A stretch of 64,000 bases of DNA from Dermatophagoides farinae (Eukaryota; Arthropoda; Arachnida; Sarcoptiformes; Pyroglyphidae): the NCBI RefSeq assembly GCF_024713945.1, contig NC_134682.1, positions 682,001 through 746,000 on the forward strand, given 5' to 3'. The position numbers were made by a program, and so were the translations under genes. Shown here piece after piece: positions 38,195 to 48,061 of the stretch. The notes under the pieces are model-generated. The model saw nothing but the letters and a program-made list of their open reading frames with translations, had not been told where the DNA came from and searched no databases. Positions within the stretch are counted from its first letter, which is position 1. Every line of letters begins with the position of its first letter.

Positions 38195-39620
38195 AGCGAA
38201 AAAAATAGCGATGGCTTAAAATAGCGAATGAAGAAAATAGAGAAAGCCAAAAATAGCGAATGAAAATACGTATACGAAAAGAGCGAAAGTAATCAAAATG
38301 AATTTTTGAATATCAATCAATCAATTTAGTTTAGTTTAATTTAGGTTAGGTTTTTTTTAAAATTAAAAATGAAATTTTATTTAATCAAATATAATGATCG
38401 GCAATGGCCAATCAATAGTATCAACAATACAAAAATTTTAAACAAGATTAAACATCATAATCATGATGTGAGGCGAAAACAATGATGATGGATCCAGACA
38501 AATGATATGCAAATCCAGGTGGTGAAAGCGATCCAACTGGAGGATCGTAAAGCCAGTGATGATGGGGAAGGGTGATGGTGGGATTGATGGATGATGAGAT
38601 GGTTTCAACACCATGTAAACAAATTTTTGATGAAATATAAACACGAAAATTTCCAACGTCATACACAAAGAAAATTTCGAGTGGCAAATTGGCTGAGGTT
38701 AGGTGGTCTCAATTCATTAGATTAATCCAAACCTCACCGAAGGTGACTCATTCAAAAACAACGCTAAGATTCCATAGAACGCAAAGCAACATTTTTGCAG
38801 GAATTTCGGTTGATAATTTTATCATATTGTCTCCTGGAAATTGGAGCAGGTAGGTAGATCCATCAATCCACAAAACATCTCCATCCCGCTGTAACCAACA
38901 CCAATACATCGCATGGCAAACAGCAACCTTTGCTTCACTTCATATCCTTTGTTTCGGAATGTGTTTAGGAAGTTGCAAGAAGGGGTGGACTTGGTTCCAC
39001 ATTCACAAGAAATCGTAATCTTAAAACCATGTCCTTCAATAGCAGTCTCTTGAAATGTGATATCCCCATCGCATTACTTGCATATGACCTTCGTCATCAA
39101 GTGATTGAGAAAAGACCATAAATCCAAAATTCGATATCCGAATTTCGTTTCTTTGTAAACCCAGCACCGCCGTGCATCCCTTTCGAACTTTTTTGTCTCA
39201 AAAAAAATCCGACGATTCATAATGATTTAATCAACAAACAAATAATAAAAAAGTAAAAAATTCACAAACAAAAAATCTACGAGGAAAACAAGTAATGGAA
39301 ATACGATTGAAAATGTGCTTAGCACACAGAAGTCAGCTGCACTGCAATAAAATACCACTACATAAAAATTGTGACTTTCTGCGCTTTGAAATTCCATAAC
39401 TCAGCCAATTCGGCCCACAGCACCATCTAGAAACACTCTTTCAAATAAGCCAAAAAATCGGTTTCTTAATGTTTCAACACTTCCAAACCCCCTTAAATTG
39501 AATTGTTCAATCCATATGTTAAATCACTTTCGCACTTTTCGTATACGTATTCGAATTCGCTATTTTCGTTCAGTCGCTATTTTATTCAGTCGTTATTTTC
39601 GGCTTTTTCGCTATTTTGGG
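38195..39620 (-). mobile_element. Mutator-like DNA transposon relic with ~100-bp terminal inverted repeats
   Basis: The left end (38195-38294) and the right end (39523-39620, reverse complement) match imperfectly. Both contain AATACGTATACGAAAAG followed by [A/T]GCGAAAGT, and several copies of an AAAATAGCGAA sub-repeat. The interior is visibly less AT-rich than the surroundings and includes a broken minus-strand transposase domain. Long inverted ends with internal sub-repeats plus that domain fit a Mutator-like element. Size is only about 1.4 kb and the coding part is frameshifted, so it cannot be autonomous. I could not identify the target-site duplication by eye. Confidence 0.75.
38765..39085 (-). 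pseudogene. Mutator-like transposase fragment, frameshifted
   Basis: Minus-strand frame of about 80 codons from near 39080 includes KITISCECGTKS, then EVKQRLLFAMRCIGVGYSG and MEMFCGLMDLP, which match the Mutator-like transposase domain common in arthropod genomes (pattern [N/K]xRLVxAMRxIGxGxxGxEKFCxLMxLP). The frame then stops, but a shifted frame continues the expected sequence (APISRRQYDKII...NVALRSMES), so at least one indel has broken it. No upstream or downstream parts of a full transposase are seen. Function: none; remnant. Confidence 0.8.
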
Positions 39621-39819
39621 TCGGAATCCACGCACACTTGTTGTTGTTGGTAAAATTATTTTATGTATCTGGATCGGTCATGTTTTGTTGTTGTTGTTGT
39701 CGTTTGATATTTTCTCCTTTCGTTGCCTATAGAAAGGTCTCAAATTGACCCGATTGGGTGATAAATGACGCCGGTCATTTTGAAACCGGATGTCCGTCAA
39801 TTCGTGATCAGATATGAAC

Positions 39820-39955
39820 GCCGGTGTATTTCAATTGGTTAGAATGTCCGGCTTTTATTTCTGTACAAAAGTGGGTGTTGGTGTTTAAATTAACACTATA
39901 ATAGTTACAGTAACCGGAAACCGGAAGGTTTTGGGTTCGAGTCCCAACATCGGCG
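39820..39955 (+). tRNA. tRNA-like sequence, candidate tRNA-Lys(UUU) with a ~62-nt intron, or pseudogene
   Basis: Acceptor stem GCCGGTG (39820-39826) pairs over 7 bp with CATCGGC (39948-39954), with G as discriminator. Anticodon stem TCCGG (39847-39851) pairs with CCGGA (39921-39925). The T arm is TTGGG-TTCGAGT-CCCAA. A five-base variable region AGGTT sits between. The D arm is weak, with three pairs. The anticodon loop begins CTTTTA, giving anticodon TTT. About 62 extra bases then lie where tRNA introns occur (after position 37). A T run follows at once (39956-39964), as for Pol III termination. A Lys(UUU) tRNA with an intron is unusual, so a pseudogene or tRNA-derived repeat is possible. Confidence 0.5.
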
Positions 39956-40090
39956 TTTTTTTTGTTGATTTGATGTCAAATCAACTGTTTGCTGACGATG
40001 ACGATGAAAAATCATGGATTCGAGTTCCAGCATCGACGTTTTTTTTTTTGGTAGATCTCAAATCAACCGTGTGTGTTGACGATAAAAAAA
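39956..40090 (+). repeat. Partial second copy of tRNA 3' half and flank
   Basis: After the T run, the sequence TTGATTTGATGTCAAATCAACTG...TGACGATGACGAT is followed at 40013-40038 by GGATTCGAGTTCCAGCATCGACG plus a T run, a diverged repeat of the tRNA T arm and acceptor end. The same flank (CTCAAATCAACCG...TTGACGATAA) then appears again. Two tandem units of roughly 75-85 bp. Confidence 0.6.
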
Positions 40091-42536
40091 AATTAAGAAA
40101 TTCTATACACGAACGTATAATTTAAAAAAATTCAAAAGAAAAAAACTGATCGATATATTTGCATTTTGAATATTAATCAAAAAAAAAAAAAAAAAACAAA
40201 CAATCCACAAATATATGATCGACGATGACCAATGTCCAGATCTGAAATTGATGATGATGATGATGATTGTTATTTTCCATCATCGACATCATTATATTAT
40301 TAACCATCACACACACACACACACGCACACAGCACCAAAATGAAAGATGAATGGTCAGCACATAAGACAGAAAAAAACAATTTAAACAGATCAACATGAC
40401 AACACTCACACACACAAAAAAAAATCTCAATTCAAAAACAACGATGAATGAATGAATGAATAAATGAATGATAAAGATGCTCCACTTTAGATTGATGATT
40501 TATGATTTGATTGTTAATCAAGTGTGTGTGTGTGTGTGTGTGTGCGTTTGTTTGTTTTTTTTTCATTTCTATTGTTGTTGAAATACAAACGAAATATCCG
40601 AAACAAAAACAAAAAAAAATTCGCAACAAAAACGTATTGTACCTCGATTTATCATCATCATTAATTACAAATGATAATGTGATGTGATCACAAAAAAAAA
40701 CAAAGGTTTGATTTATAATAGAAATTACCAAATTGAATTGAAAAAAAGTCGTAAATTTTCGTTTTGTTTCGTTTTTTGTGAATTTTTTTTTTTTTTTTTT
40801 TTTGATTGATCGAATAAGTATTTCACATTGAACAAACGATGATGATGATGATTTGTAAATTACAATAAAAAAAATTGTTGAACACCGTCGACGACGACGA
40901 CGACGACATCTATCAATCGATCAATCAATCAGTCAATTAATCAATCATAATCAAATCAAAATAGCTATAATAATGATAATATAATAATAAAAATGATTGA
41001 TTGATTGATAAAGTGATCAACATCATTATCATAATAATAATAATAATAATAATTTGTGATAATAATTAGATTATCAATCATCATTCATTTTGATTTTCCA
41101 ATTTTTCATCATCAACTTTTATCAGATCAGGAAAAAAAAAGACAAAAACAAAACAAATTCCCAGAAATCATGGAATGGAGATATGGAAAATGCAAAATAA
41201 TTTTTACGGAAGAGAACAAAACATTAGATGTAGCCTAGTTTTGTTTTTTTTTTTTTGCCATCATTCATATCCATGTATCCATATCACATCGTTATATGAT
41301 TTTAAGGTTGGACACCACCACCATTATCATGTGTGTGTGTGTGTGTGTGGCGTTATGGAAAATGCCAAACGAAAAATGGCCACACATCATCATCATCATC
41401 ATTATTCAACCACCAAATTTTTAAAGATGATCATCATCACCAGTATTATTATTATCATATTCAAAACACAAATATCAACAACAATTCAATGAAAAATTTT
41501 CAACGCCTTATTTTTGTGCACTTTTATTTTCATCATATTGATACCGATGATTATGATGATGATGATGATGATGATGATAAAGATAACGATCCTTTTTTTT
41601 TCGTTGACCATTTACACCATGGTTTATCCATGATAATAATTTTTGGGCTAATGATAAAGATCACCATTACAATAATAACAACAACAACAACAAAACAACA
41701 ACAACACAATCAGATCATCAAAATTCATATTGTAATTGAATTATATTCACAAAATTTTGTTGACAATGAAGGGATGATAAAAAATTGCTTTTCCGGTATA
41801 TAGACGGGATGAATTGATTTAATATCCATCTATCATCACCATCCCTATTCATCATTATCTTCATCCGCGTGCACACACACACACATACATACACAAAAGA
41901 ATCTTTATATGAATGACCGACAGAAAACAAAACAAAACGAAAAAAAAAAAAATTTAATTCATTTTCATTGTATACGTGCGCGCGTTCATCACATCAAAAT
42001 CATCATTATCATCATCATTGTATAAAGAATGGATCAAAATGATAATGATGATGATGCGAGAGAGAGAGAGAGAGAAAGAAATTGTAATTGAATTCAATGA
42101 AAAATGTCTACTACTAGAGTAGAGCAAAAAAGATGAATTGAATTAAGGAAATTCAATATGATGATGATGATGATGATAATAATAATAATTACTATTGTCT
42201 GATAATGATGTTGATGATTTTAGTATTATTTGGTTATGATGAAACAATCTGTATCGGAAAAAATTCATCATCATCATCATCCAATAGGTGTGTCTGTGTG
42301 TGTGTGTGTGTATGCAGATTGTTCCGTGTGAATGCAAAAATATTTTTCTAAAATACGGTAATTGCCTTGATCATCATTAGACATATGACGACGTGTACAA
42401 AAGTTCGTTTTTTCTTTTCCTAATTAATTTGAAAAAAAAATTGTATCATCATCATCATCATAATCATCTTCAAAACATGAACAAAATTGATTTGTGTGCG
42501 TAATTATTTTTTTCTGCTCCCTTTATACTTGTTCCT

Positions 42537-42584
<48 letters not shown>

Positions 42585-43779
42585 TAATTTGATGATTCGC
42601 ATTAAAGAAAAAAAAAATTGAACTCGCGTGCCTGAACAAACACACACACACACACACACAAAAAAAGTAGACAACTTTTTTTCTGACCTGACCTTATGGA
42701 TTATTTAACAACAACGAAAAAAATTTCAATGTCGTAAATGATGATGATCATCGTACAAAAAAAAAAATCATGACTATTTTTTTTCTCCTACTTCATCTAC
42801 TACCATGAAATGTCATCAATGTGTCACCTGTGTGCGTGTGCGTGTGTGTGCGTTTGAATCCCATTTGTCATCGACCTGTAAACAAATATAAAATTTGATT
42901 TTAAAAAATGAAAAAAAAAATTTTTTCTTGTTGTCCATTTTGGAACAATGCCGTTGAGGTTTGTTTTTTTCCAATTTTGGTTTGGTCTGGTTTCACACAC
43001 ACACACACACAAACGAATTTGATGGGAAAATTTTTTTTTTTCATTCACAAAAAAAGGTCATATTTACCATGTCGAATGCGGCAATCCTGTTTGTTTGTTT
43101 GTTCAATCGATCCAATGACACACGCACACACACACACACAAAAAAAAACAAAACGTGAATTTTTTTTTCATTTAAATGAAAATTTATTTGATTTGAAAAT
43201 TTTTTTTTTCACAAATTTTCGCTGATGATCATGATGATGGTGATGATGAGCATCGCTGAATTATGAAATGAATAAAAATCCATGATGATCATATTTGACA
43301 TGGATCATCATGATTATAAATTCAAAATAAAAAAACAAAAAATTTTTTTTTTTTTGCAAATTATGAATTATGACACGTCGTATATGAATGGCTAATAACG
43401 GCTGGCTTGCTGGCTGTTTTTCTCAGTGTTTACACACACACACACACACGGCTTCATTGTAGTCGTCGTCGACAGTTTGTTGACATCGAATATTTTTTTT
43501 TTCAAAATTTTCTTTGAATCAAAATAAAATAAAAAAATGAATGAATGAATGAATTTGTTCCATCATCATTAATAAATGAACGTTTCACATACATTTGATT
43601 TATATCTATAAATTTATGTTTTTTTTTTCATCTTCAATCCATTCAATATCATCACCACAATAATAAATATCAAAAGGTCAGAATAAAAAAGAAAACGTAA
43701 GATTGACCTGTTTTTTTTGTTTTGATTTGATTTGATGCAAAAAAAATCATTCATTCATTTTTTTTAATTCTCACAATAG
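40091..43779. other. Spacer, simple-repeat rich
   Basis: No coding sequence I can support. Holds (GT)n at 40522-40545, (GAC)n near 40889-40908, (TCAA)n near 40914-40945, (AAT)n near 41031-41052, a 40-bp (CA)n run at about 42539-42580, (GA)n at 42058-42075 and further (CA)n tracts. It should include the CANT1 promoter and any 5' non-coding exon. Confidence 0.5.
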
Positions 43780-43851
43780 GTGAAATTGATCATCGTCGTT
43801 AAATGTGAAACGGTTGAAACGAAAACAAACGAACGAAAGAAAGAAAAAAAA

Positions 43852-45126
43852 ATGAATGATTGGCGTCGAGCAATTCGAACACCTATTTCATATTCAATAC
43901 CTGGTTCTAGTTCAAATCTTGTTCGACAACAGACAAATTTTGTATCATTTGTAATCATTTCTGGTGCATTTGTTTTATTGATACTTTATGCATACATGCC
44001 ACCAAGTAATCATGATACGATTGAAGCATTAAATGATGAACATGGCCATTGGCATGAAAAATTAATTGCCTGTGATTGTCTTTTGTCCAATTGTCATCAA
44101 GGACATAATGTTGATAATAATAATTTATTTATCTATAATCGAACCTATCCAATGACTGCAATTGAAACAATGAATGATGGACGTTTACGTTATAGTATTG
44201 CCGTTGTTGCTGATTTGGATAAAAAATCACGATCATTGGCCAAATCAAACACCTATTTATCATATATACTAAATGGTCAACTTGTATTCGATCCACATAC
44301 ACATAATGTTGAAGTGGAATTTGAACCAAATGAAATAGAATTAAGCTCACAATTTTCTTCTGGTGGTCGTGGAATGGAATTATCGGAATTAGTTGTTTTT
44401 AATGGTAAACTTTATACTTGTGATGATCGAACTGGTATTGTATTTGAAATTCGTGATTCTTTAATGTTACCATGGATTATTCTTCCCAATGGAAATGGCC
44501 ATAGCACTGGTAATGGATTCAAATGTGAATGGATGACGGTTAAAGATGATCATCTTTATGTTGGCAGTTTAGGCAAAGAATGGACTTCACCGAATGGTGA
44601 TAAAATTTTAAATTATGATCCACAATATGTTAAAAAAATTTCTGCATTTGGTCATGTTGAACATTTGGATTGGAGACTGCGTTATATTGAATTACGAAGA
44701 GCAGCCGGTATTGAAGCACCCGGTTATCTAGTACATGAAGCAGCCGTATGGAGTATGGAAAAAAAACAATGGTATTTTCTACCACGTCGTGCTTCTCATC
44801 AACCATATGATGATTCATTGGATGAACAACGTGGTACAAATATTTTTTTAATAGCTGATGATAATTTCACCATGGTCAACAAAAATCATTCAATTGGTCC
44901 ATTAATAAAAACGCATGGATTTTCATCAATGAAATTGTTACCATTACCAGAGGAAATTAAACTCAGCCCATCGGGTACAGAAATTGTCATTGCAATCAAA
45001 TCGGAAGAAGATGCTAACACTGTCGCTACATATTTAATGGTATTTCGTCTACCAGATGGACATTTATTGTTGCCCGAAACGAAAATAAGTACCAAACATA
45101 AATATGAAGGAATTGAATTTATTTGA
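43852..45126 (+). CDS. CANT1: Apyrase, calcium-activated nucleotidase 1 type
   Basis: Ca2+-dependent nucleoside diphosphatase of the Golgi or secretory pathway, the family that also gives arthropod salivary apyrases. 424 residues, uninterrupted (human about 401). N-terminal type II anchor at about 30-48 (FVSFVIISGAFVLLILYAY). Family motifs: SIAVVADLDKKS near 120, GGRGMELSELVVFNGKLYTCDDRTGIV near 175-205, CEWMTVKDDHLYVGSLGKEWT near 225-245, AAVWSMEKKQWYFLPRRASH near 300, DEQRGTNIFLIADD near 330, SSMKLLP near 365 and KYEGIEFI at the end. I chose the ATG at 43852; an intron acceptor (CTCACAATAG) ends at 43779, so the 5' UTR is probably spliced. The retained anchor suggests a Golgi enzyme rather than a secreted salivary one. 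Confidence 0.93.
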   Translation: MNDWRRAIRTPISYSIPGSSSNLVRQQTNFVSFVIISGAFVLLILYAYMPPSNHDTIEALNDEHGHWHEKLIACDCLLSNCHQGHNVDNNNLFIYNRTYPMTAIETMNDGRLRYSIAVVADLDKKSRSLAKSNTYLSYILNGQLVFDPHTHNVEVEFEPNEIELSSQFSSGGRGMELSELVVFNGKLYTCDDRTGIVFEIRDSLMLPWIILPNGNGHSTGNGFKCEWMTVKDDHLYVGSLGKEWTSPNGDKILNYDPQYVKKISAFGHVEHLDWRLRYIELRRAAGIEAPGYLVHEAAVWSMEKKQWYFLPRRASHQPYDDSLDEQRGTNIFLIADDNFTMVNKNHSIGPLIKTHGFSSMKLLPLPEEIKLSPSGTEIVIAIKSEEDANTVATYLMVFRLPDGHLLLPETKISTKHKYEGIEFI

Positions 45127-45579
45127 AATTAAGTTATTAGGAATTTATTTTGTAAAAAAAAATCAATCAATCAATCAATCAATTTTATTATATTATTCGA
45201 TATATATAACATAAAGTGCCTTTCATCATCATCAATGTATACATGTATCATATGTATTCATCTAGTCTGGTTTTTAATTCAATTTCAATAAAATGGAAAT
45301 GACAAACAAACAAAAAATGAATTTTATCTGGAAATTATCATTATCAATGTTCGTTTTTTTTGTATACACGCACAGAGAGAACGTTTTTGTTTCAATTAAT
45401 CGATAATATGGCCAAACTTGTTGTTGTTTTGTCGTCATTTTTCTAGTTTGAGTAGTTTGTAGCTGTAGTGGAAAAATTGTTTCAACATCTTCATACATTT
45501 GTTGTTGTGGTTGCTATTTTTTGTGCAATTTCTATTTGATTTTTTTGTTCTTCTTCCAAAATTTACCAAAAAAAAACCA

Positions 45580-46656
45580 ATGTCATTAATTGATGAATCG
45601 TATGCAAAATTCCGTTCAATTGGTTCAAAATTACCTATTGATTATCATCGGGAAAAAAATCATCATTTACCATCATGGATCGATATGGATCGAATCAAAA
45701 AAATTCGATCATTATATGATCGATATTCATATAGTATTGTTTTTAGCCATTTAAGTGGTTTATTAGTGTCGATTTTTAATCCATCCATTTATAAAACATT
45801 AAATAAAACGGGAAAATCAAAAAATTTGGTCACAACATTTTATCGTTATTATTATACAGCATTTTTTGTTCGTGAATGGTATGTGAATAAAATTTGGTTA
45901 AAAAATGATATAGCATATGAAACATTGAACATTGTAAGTGACCATTTTATTGATGAATTGATTGATTGTTTGATTGATTTTTGTTTGTCCATACAGGTAA
46001 AAAACATGCACGCCAATGTATCGGATAAACAAAATGAAGGAAAAATGCCGAATAAAGATACAATGTCCATTTCGTGTGTCGATATGACCTTAACACAGTG
46101 GGCTTTTGTTGGATTTTTGGTTCTTTATCCAAAAGAAATTGGTTTTTCATTGCGAAAAGAAGATATCGAAACAATTGTCCATTTTTGGGCCGTTATTGGT
46201 CATCTGTTAGGCATTGAAGATGAATATAATCTTTGTCTTGGTGATCTACATACGGTTCGCAAACGTTGTCAATTGATTCTGGATAATGATGTACGTCCAC
46301 ATTTTTTGAATTATGATCATGATTCAGCTACAATGGTTGAAAGAATATTGATATCATATAATCAATACATAATTGGATCAAGATTTACATTGTTCATTAA
46401 ATTTGTATTTGACACTATACAAATTGAAAAACCAATGCCCATCACAATGAATCGTATGGATATGTTTTTCTATCGCATGTTCATGTATCTGTTACAAAAT
46501 CTTTATTTCAATTATGCAATCATCAGATTTCTGATTAATCAATATAATGAATTGGTTATTTTTATTATGAAATCAAAATGGGTACGCAGATTTATTGCAA
46601 ATCGGTTACAAAAAATGGATCTGCAAAGCAACGGTAACATTCGAGTGTTGGATTGA
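45580..46656 (+). CDS. DUF2236 / mpaB-type ER oxygenase-like protein
   Basis: Arthropod member of the mpaB/rubber-oxygenase-type (DUF2236) family, haem-dependent oxygenases or proteins of unknown role, often membrane-bound. Start taken at 45580 (MSLIDESYAKF); the open frame extends upstream without ATG. A likely 63-bp intron at 45934-45996 (GTAAGTG...CATACAG) is a multiple of three without stops, so the frame reads through it. Removing it gives LNIVKNMHANVS, which fits the family's V-x-x-MH pattern, and 337 residues. Other family motifs: MTLTQWAFVGFLVLYPKEIGF, then VHFWAVIGHLLGIEDEYNLC. Follows CANT1 on the same strand and converges on the b561 gene, with only 108 bp between stops. Substrate unknown. 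Confidence 0.78.
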   Translation: MSLIDESYAKFRSIGSKLPIDYHREKNHHLPSWIDMDRIKKIRSLYDRYSYSIVFSHLSGLLVSIFNPSIYKTLNKTGKSKNLVTTFYRYYYTAFFVREWYVNKIWLKNDIAYETLNIVSDHFIDELIDCLIDFCLSIQVKNMHANVSDKQNEGKMPNKDTMSISCVDMTLTQWAFVGFLVLYPKEIGFSLRKEDIETIVHFWAVIGHLLGIEDEYNLCLGDLHTVRKRCQLILDNDVRPHFLNYDHDSATMVERILISYNQYIIGSRFTLFIKFVFDTIQIEKPMPITMNRMDMFFYRMFMYLLQNLYFNYAIIRFLINQYNELVIFIMKSKWVRRFIANRLQKMDLQSNGNIRVLD

Positions 46657-46764
46657 AAATTTTTTTTTTAATTTAAAAAAAACAATAAAACTTATACACA
46701 CGCCATCTAGTATCCAATTTTCACATTATTAGTTAGTCAAAAATTTTTATCATCATTCCGATTG

Positions 46765-47636
46765 TCAATGTGAAAATGGTGAATAATACAAAAAATATGA
46801 CAAATAATGATCAATGGTTTTCAGTATAATTTTTTTCGCCGACAATGATCGTAATCGATTTAGATCCAATTTTCGTAATAAATCTGTAAATGCTAAATAT
46901 ATGAATAGATAGCTAACAAACATCCATAAGAATTGTTTATTTTTTTTTTGATTGCCGACATTAAAATATTGATCAATGCTAACGAATGTGCCATTGTACC
47001 GATAAGCCAATGAATATAATTGAAAATGATTCGATAATCAGATTGATTATCTGGTTTCAGAAATCCAGTCATAGCTTGTATTGTAATCAATATGGTCGAT
47101 ACATAACCAATAATGGCATGTATGTTTGTTTTCAGTTTACCATCAGCTTGTATTACAATAACAATGATTGATATTGAATTACAAATGAAACCTAGAATGG
47201 CTGTTATTTGATGTAAACGATACCATAATGGTATGCCGAATAATTTCTTATCACGCCAAAGATCACCAGTACATCGGGCACATAAAATTGTCGAACTAAT
47301 ACAAGCAATCCAACCGAATAACGCAAACCAAACTTTTGTAGAAAAAATGATGATGATGATTGAATTTCAAATGTAAAACACAAAAATATTACCGTGTAAT
47401 TTAATTTTAATTGGAATCTGATGATGTTTACCGCCTTTATTTGGTGGTGGTGGTGGTGGTGGTGGTGGTGGTGTTTTCTCTTGAATTCTTATTGAATTCT
47501 CCGCCGCAGTTGTTGTTCTGTACTTATCATTAACAGATTGATTTTCAATTTTCAATGATGAAACAATTGAAACAACAACAAGCCAGAATATGATAATTAA
47601 ACTGAATGATGATGACCAGAATGAAATTCGTTTCAT
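46765..47636 (-). CDS. Cytochrome b561-domain membrane protein, apparent frameshift near 3' end
   Basis: Exon 1 47636-47393 encodes a signal peptide (SFSLIIIFWLVVVSIVSS), a poly-Pro run and KIKLH; exon 2 begins at 47332 (60-bp intron, phase 1). It carries the transmembrane di-haem b561 core: the four expected His ligands appear in KLH, WYRLHQ, NIHAIIGY and FNYIHWLIG. Such proteins move electrons across membranes (ferric or ascorbate reductases). No DOMON domain is seen. After ALINI the frame stops early at 46893, while the next frame continues with a convincing last membrane segment (FLWMFVSYLFIYLAF) to 46765. The switch lies near 46965-46978, next to a ten-A run. This may be a real indel or a sequence error. 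Confidence 0.75.
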
Positions 47637-48061
47637 TTTTGCCGGTGGTATTTACACAGAATTTAACGATGATGATGATCTGTACAAAAGATTCTCATTT
47701 GTCATTTTTGTTGGAAATTTCTATTATATAGGTATGTGTGTGTGTAATAATAAACCGGAACAAGAATGGATTTAGTGATTATTAATCACAAATCAATCAA
47801 TCGATCTAGTGGATTCAACATAATGTGGATGCATACACAACAATTACAAATACACGTGCGCATACACAAAAAAAAACAATGATGATTTTTGAAACACCAA
47901 AATTTTATCAAATCAAATACGTGATGTACTACATGGAAATTTTAATCAATTCTTACTGTTCAATCAATCGATTTATTGATAATTTTTTTTTCTTTGTTTA
48001 TCAAATATCGATATTCCTATTTCAATCATCCGATTAATATTTTTCCATTGAACACAATGAA
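47637..48061. other. Spacer between b561 and eIF4E genes
   Basis: 425 bp, AT-rich, no gene seen; contains the b561 promoter and the eIF4E 3' flank. Confidence 0.5.

Noticed and set aside
41333-41803. 156-codon plus-strand frame rich in His and Asp
   Set aside because: Built from (TCA)n, (GAT)n and (CAA)n repeats; no family resemblance and no splice or promoter support.
42539-42580. Long (CA)n run as a possible regulatory or Z-DNA element
   Set aside because: Many similar runs occur in this window; nothing nearby ties this one to a gene.
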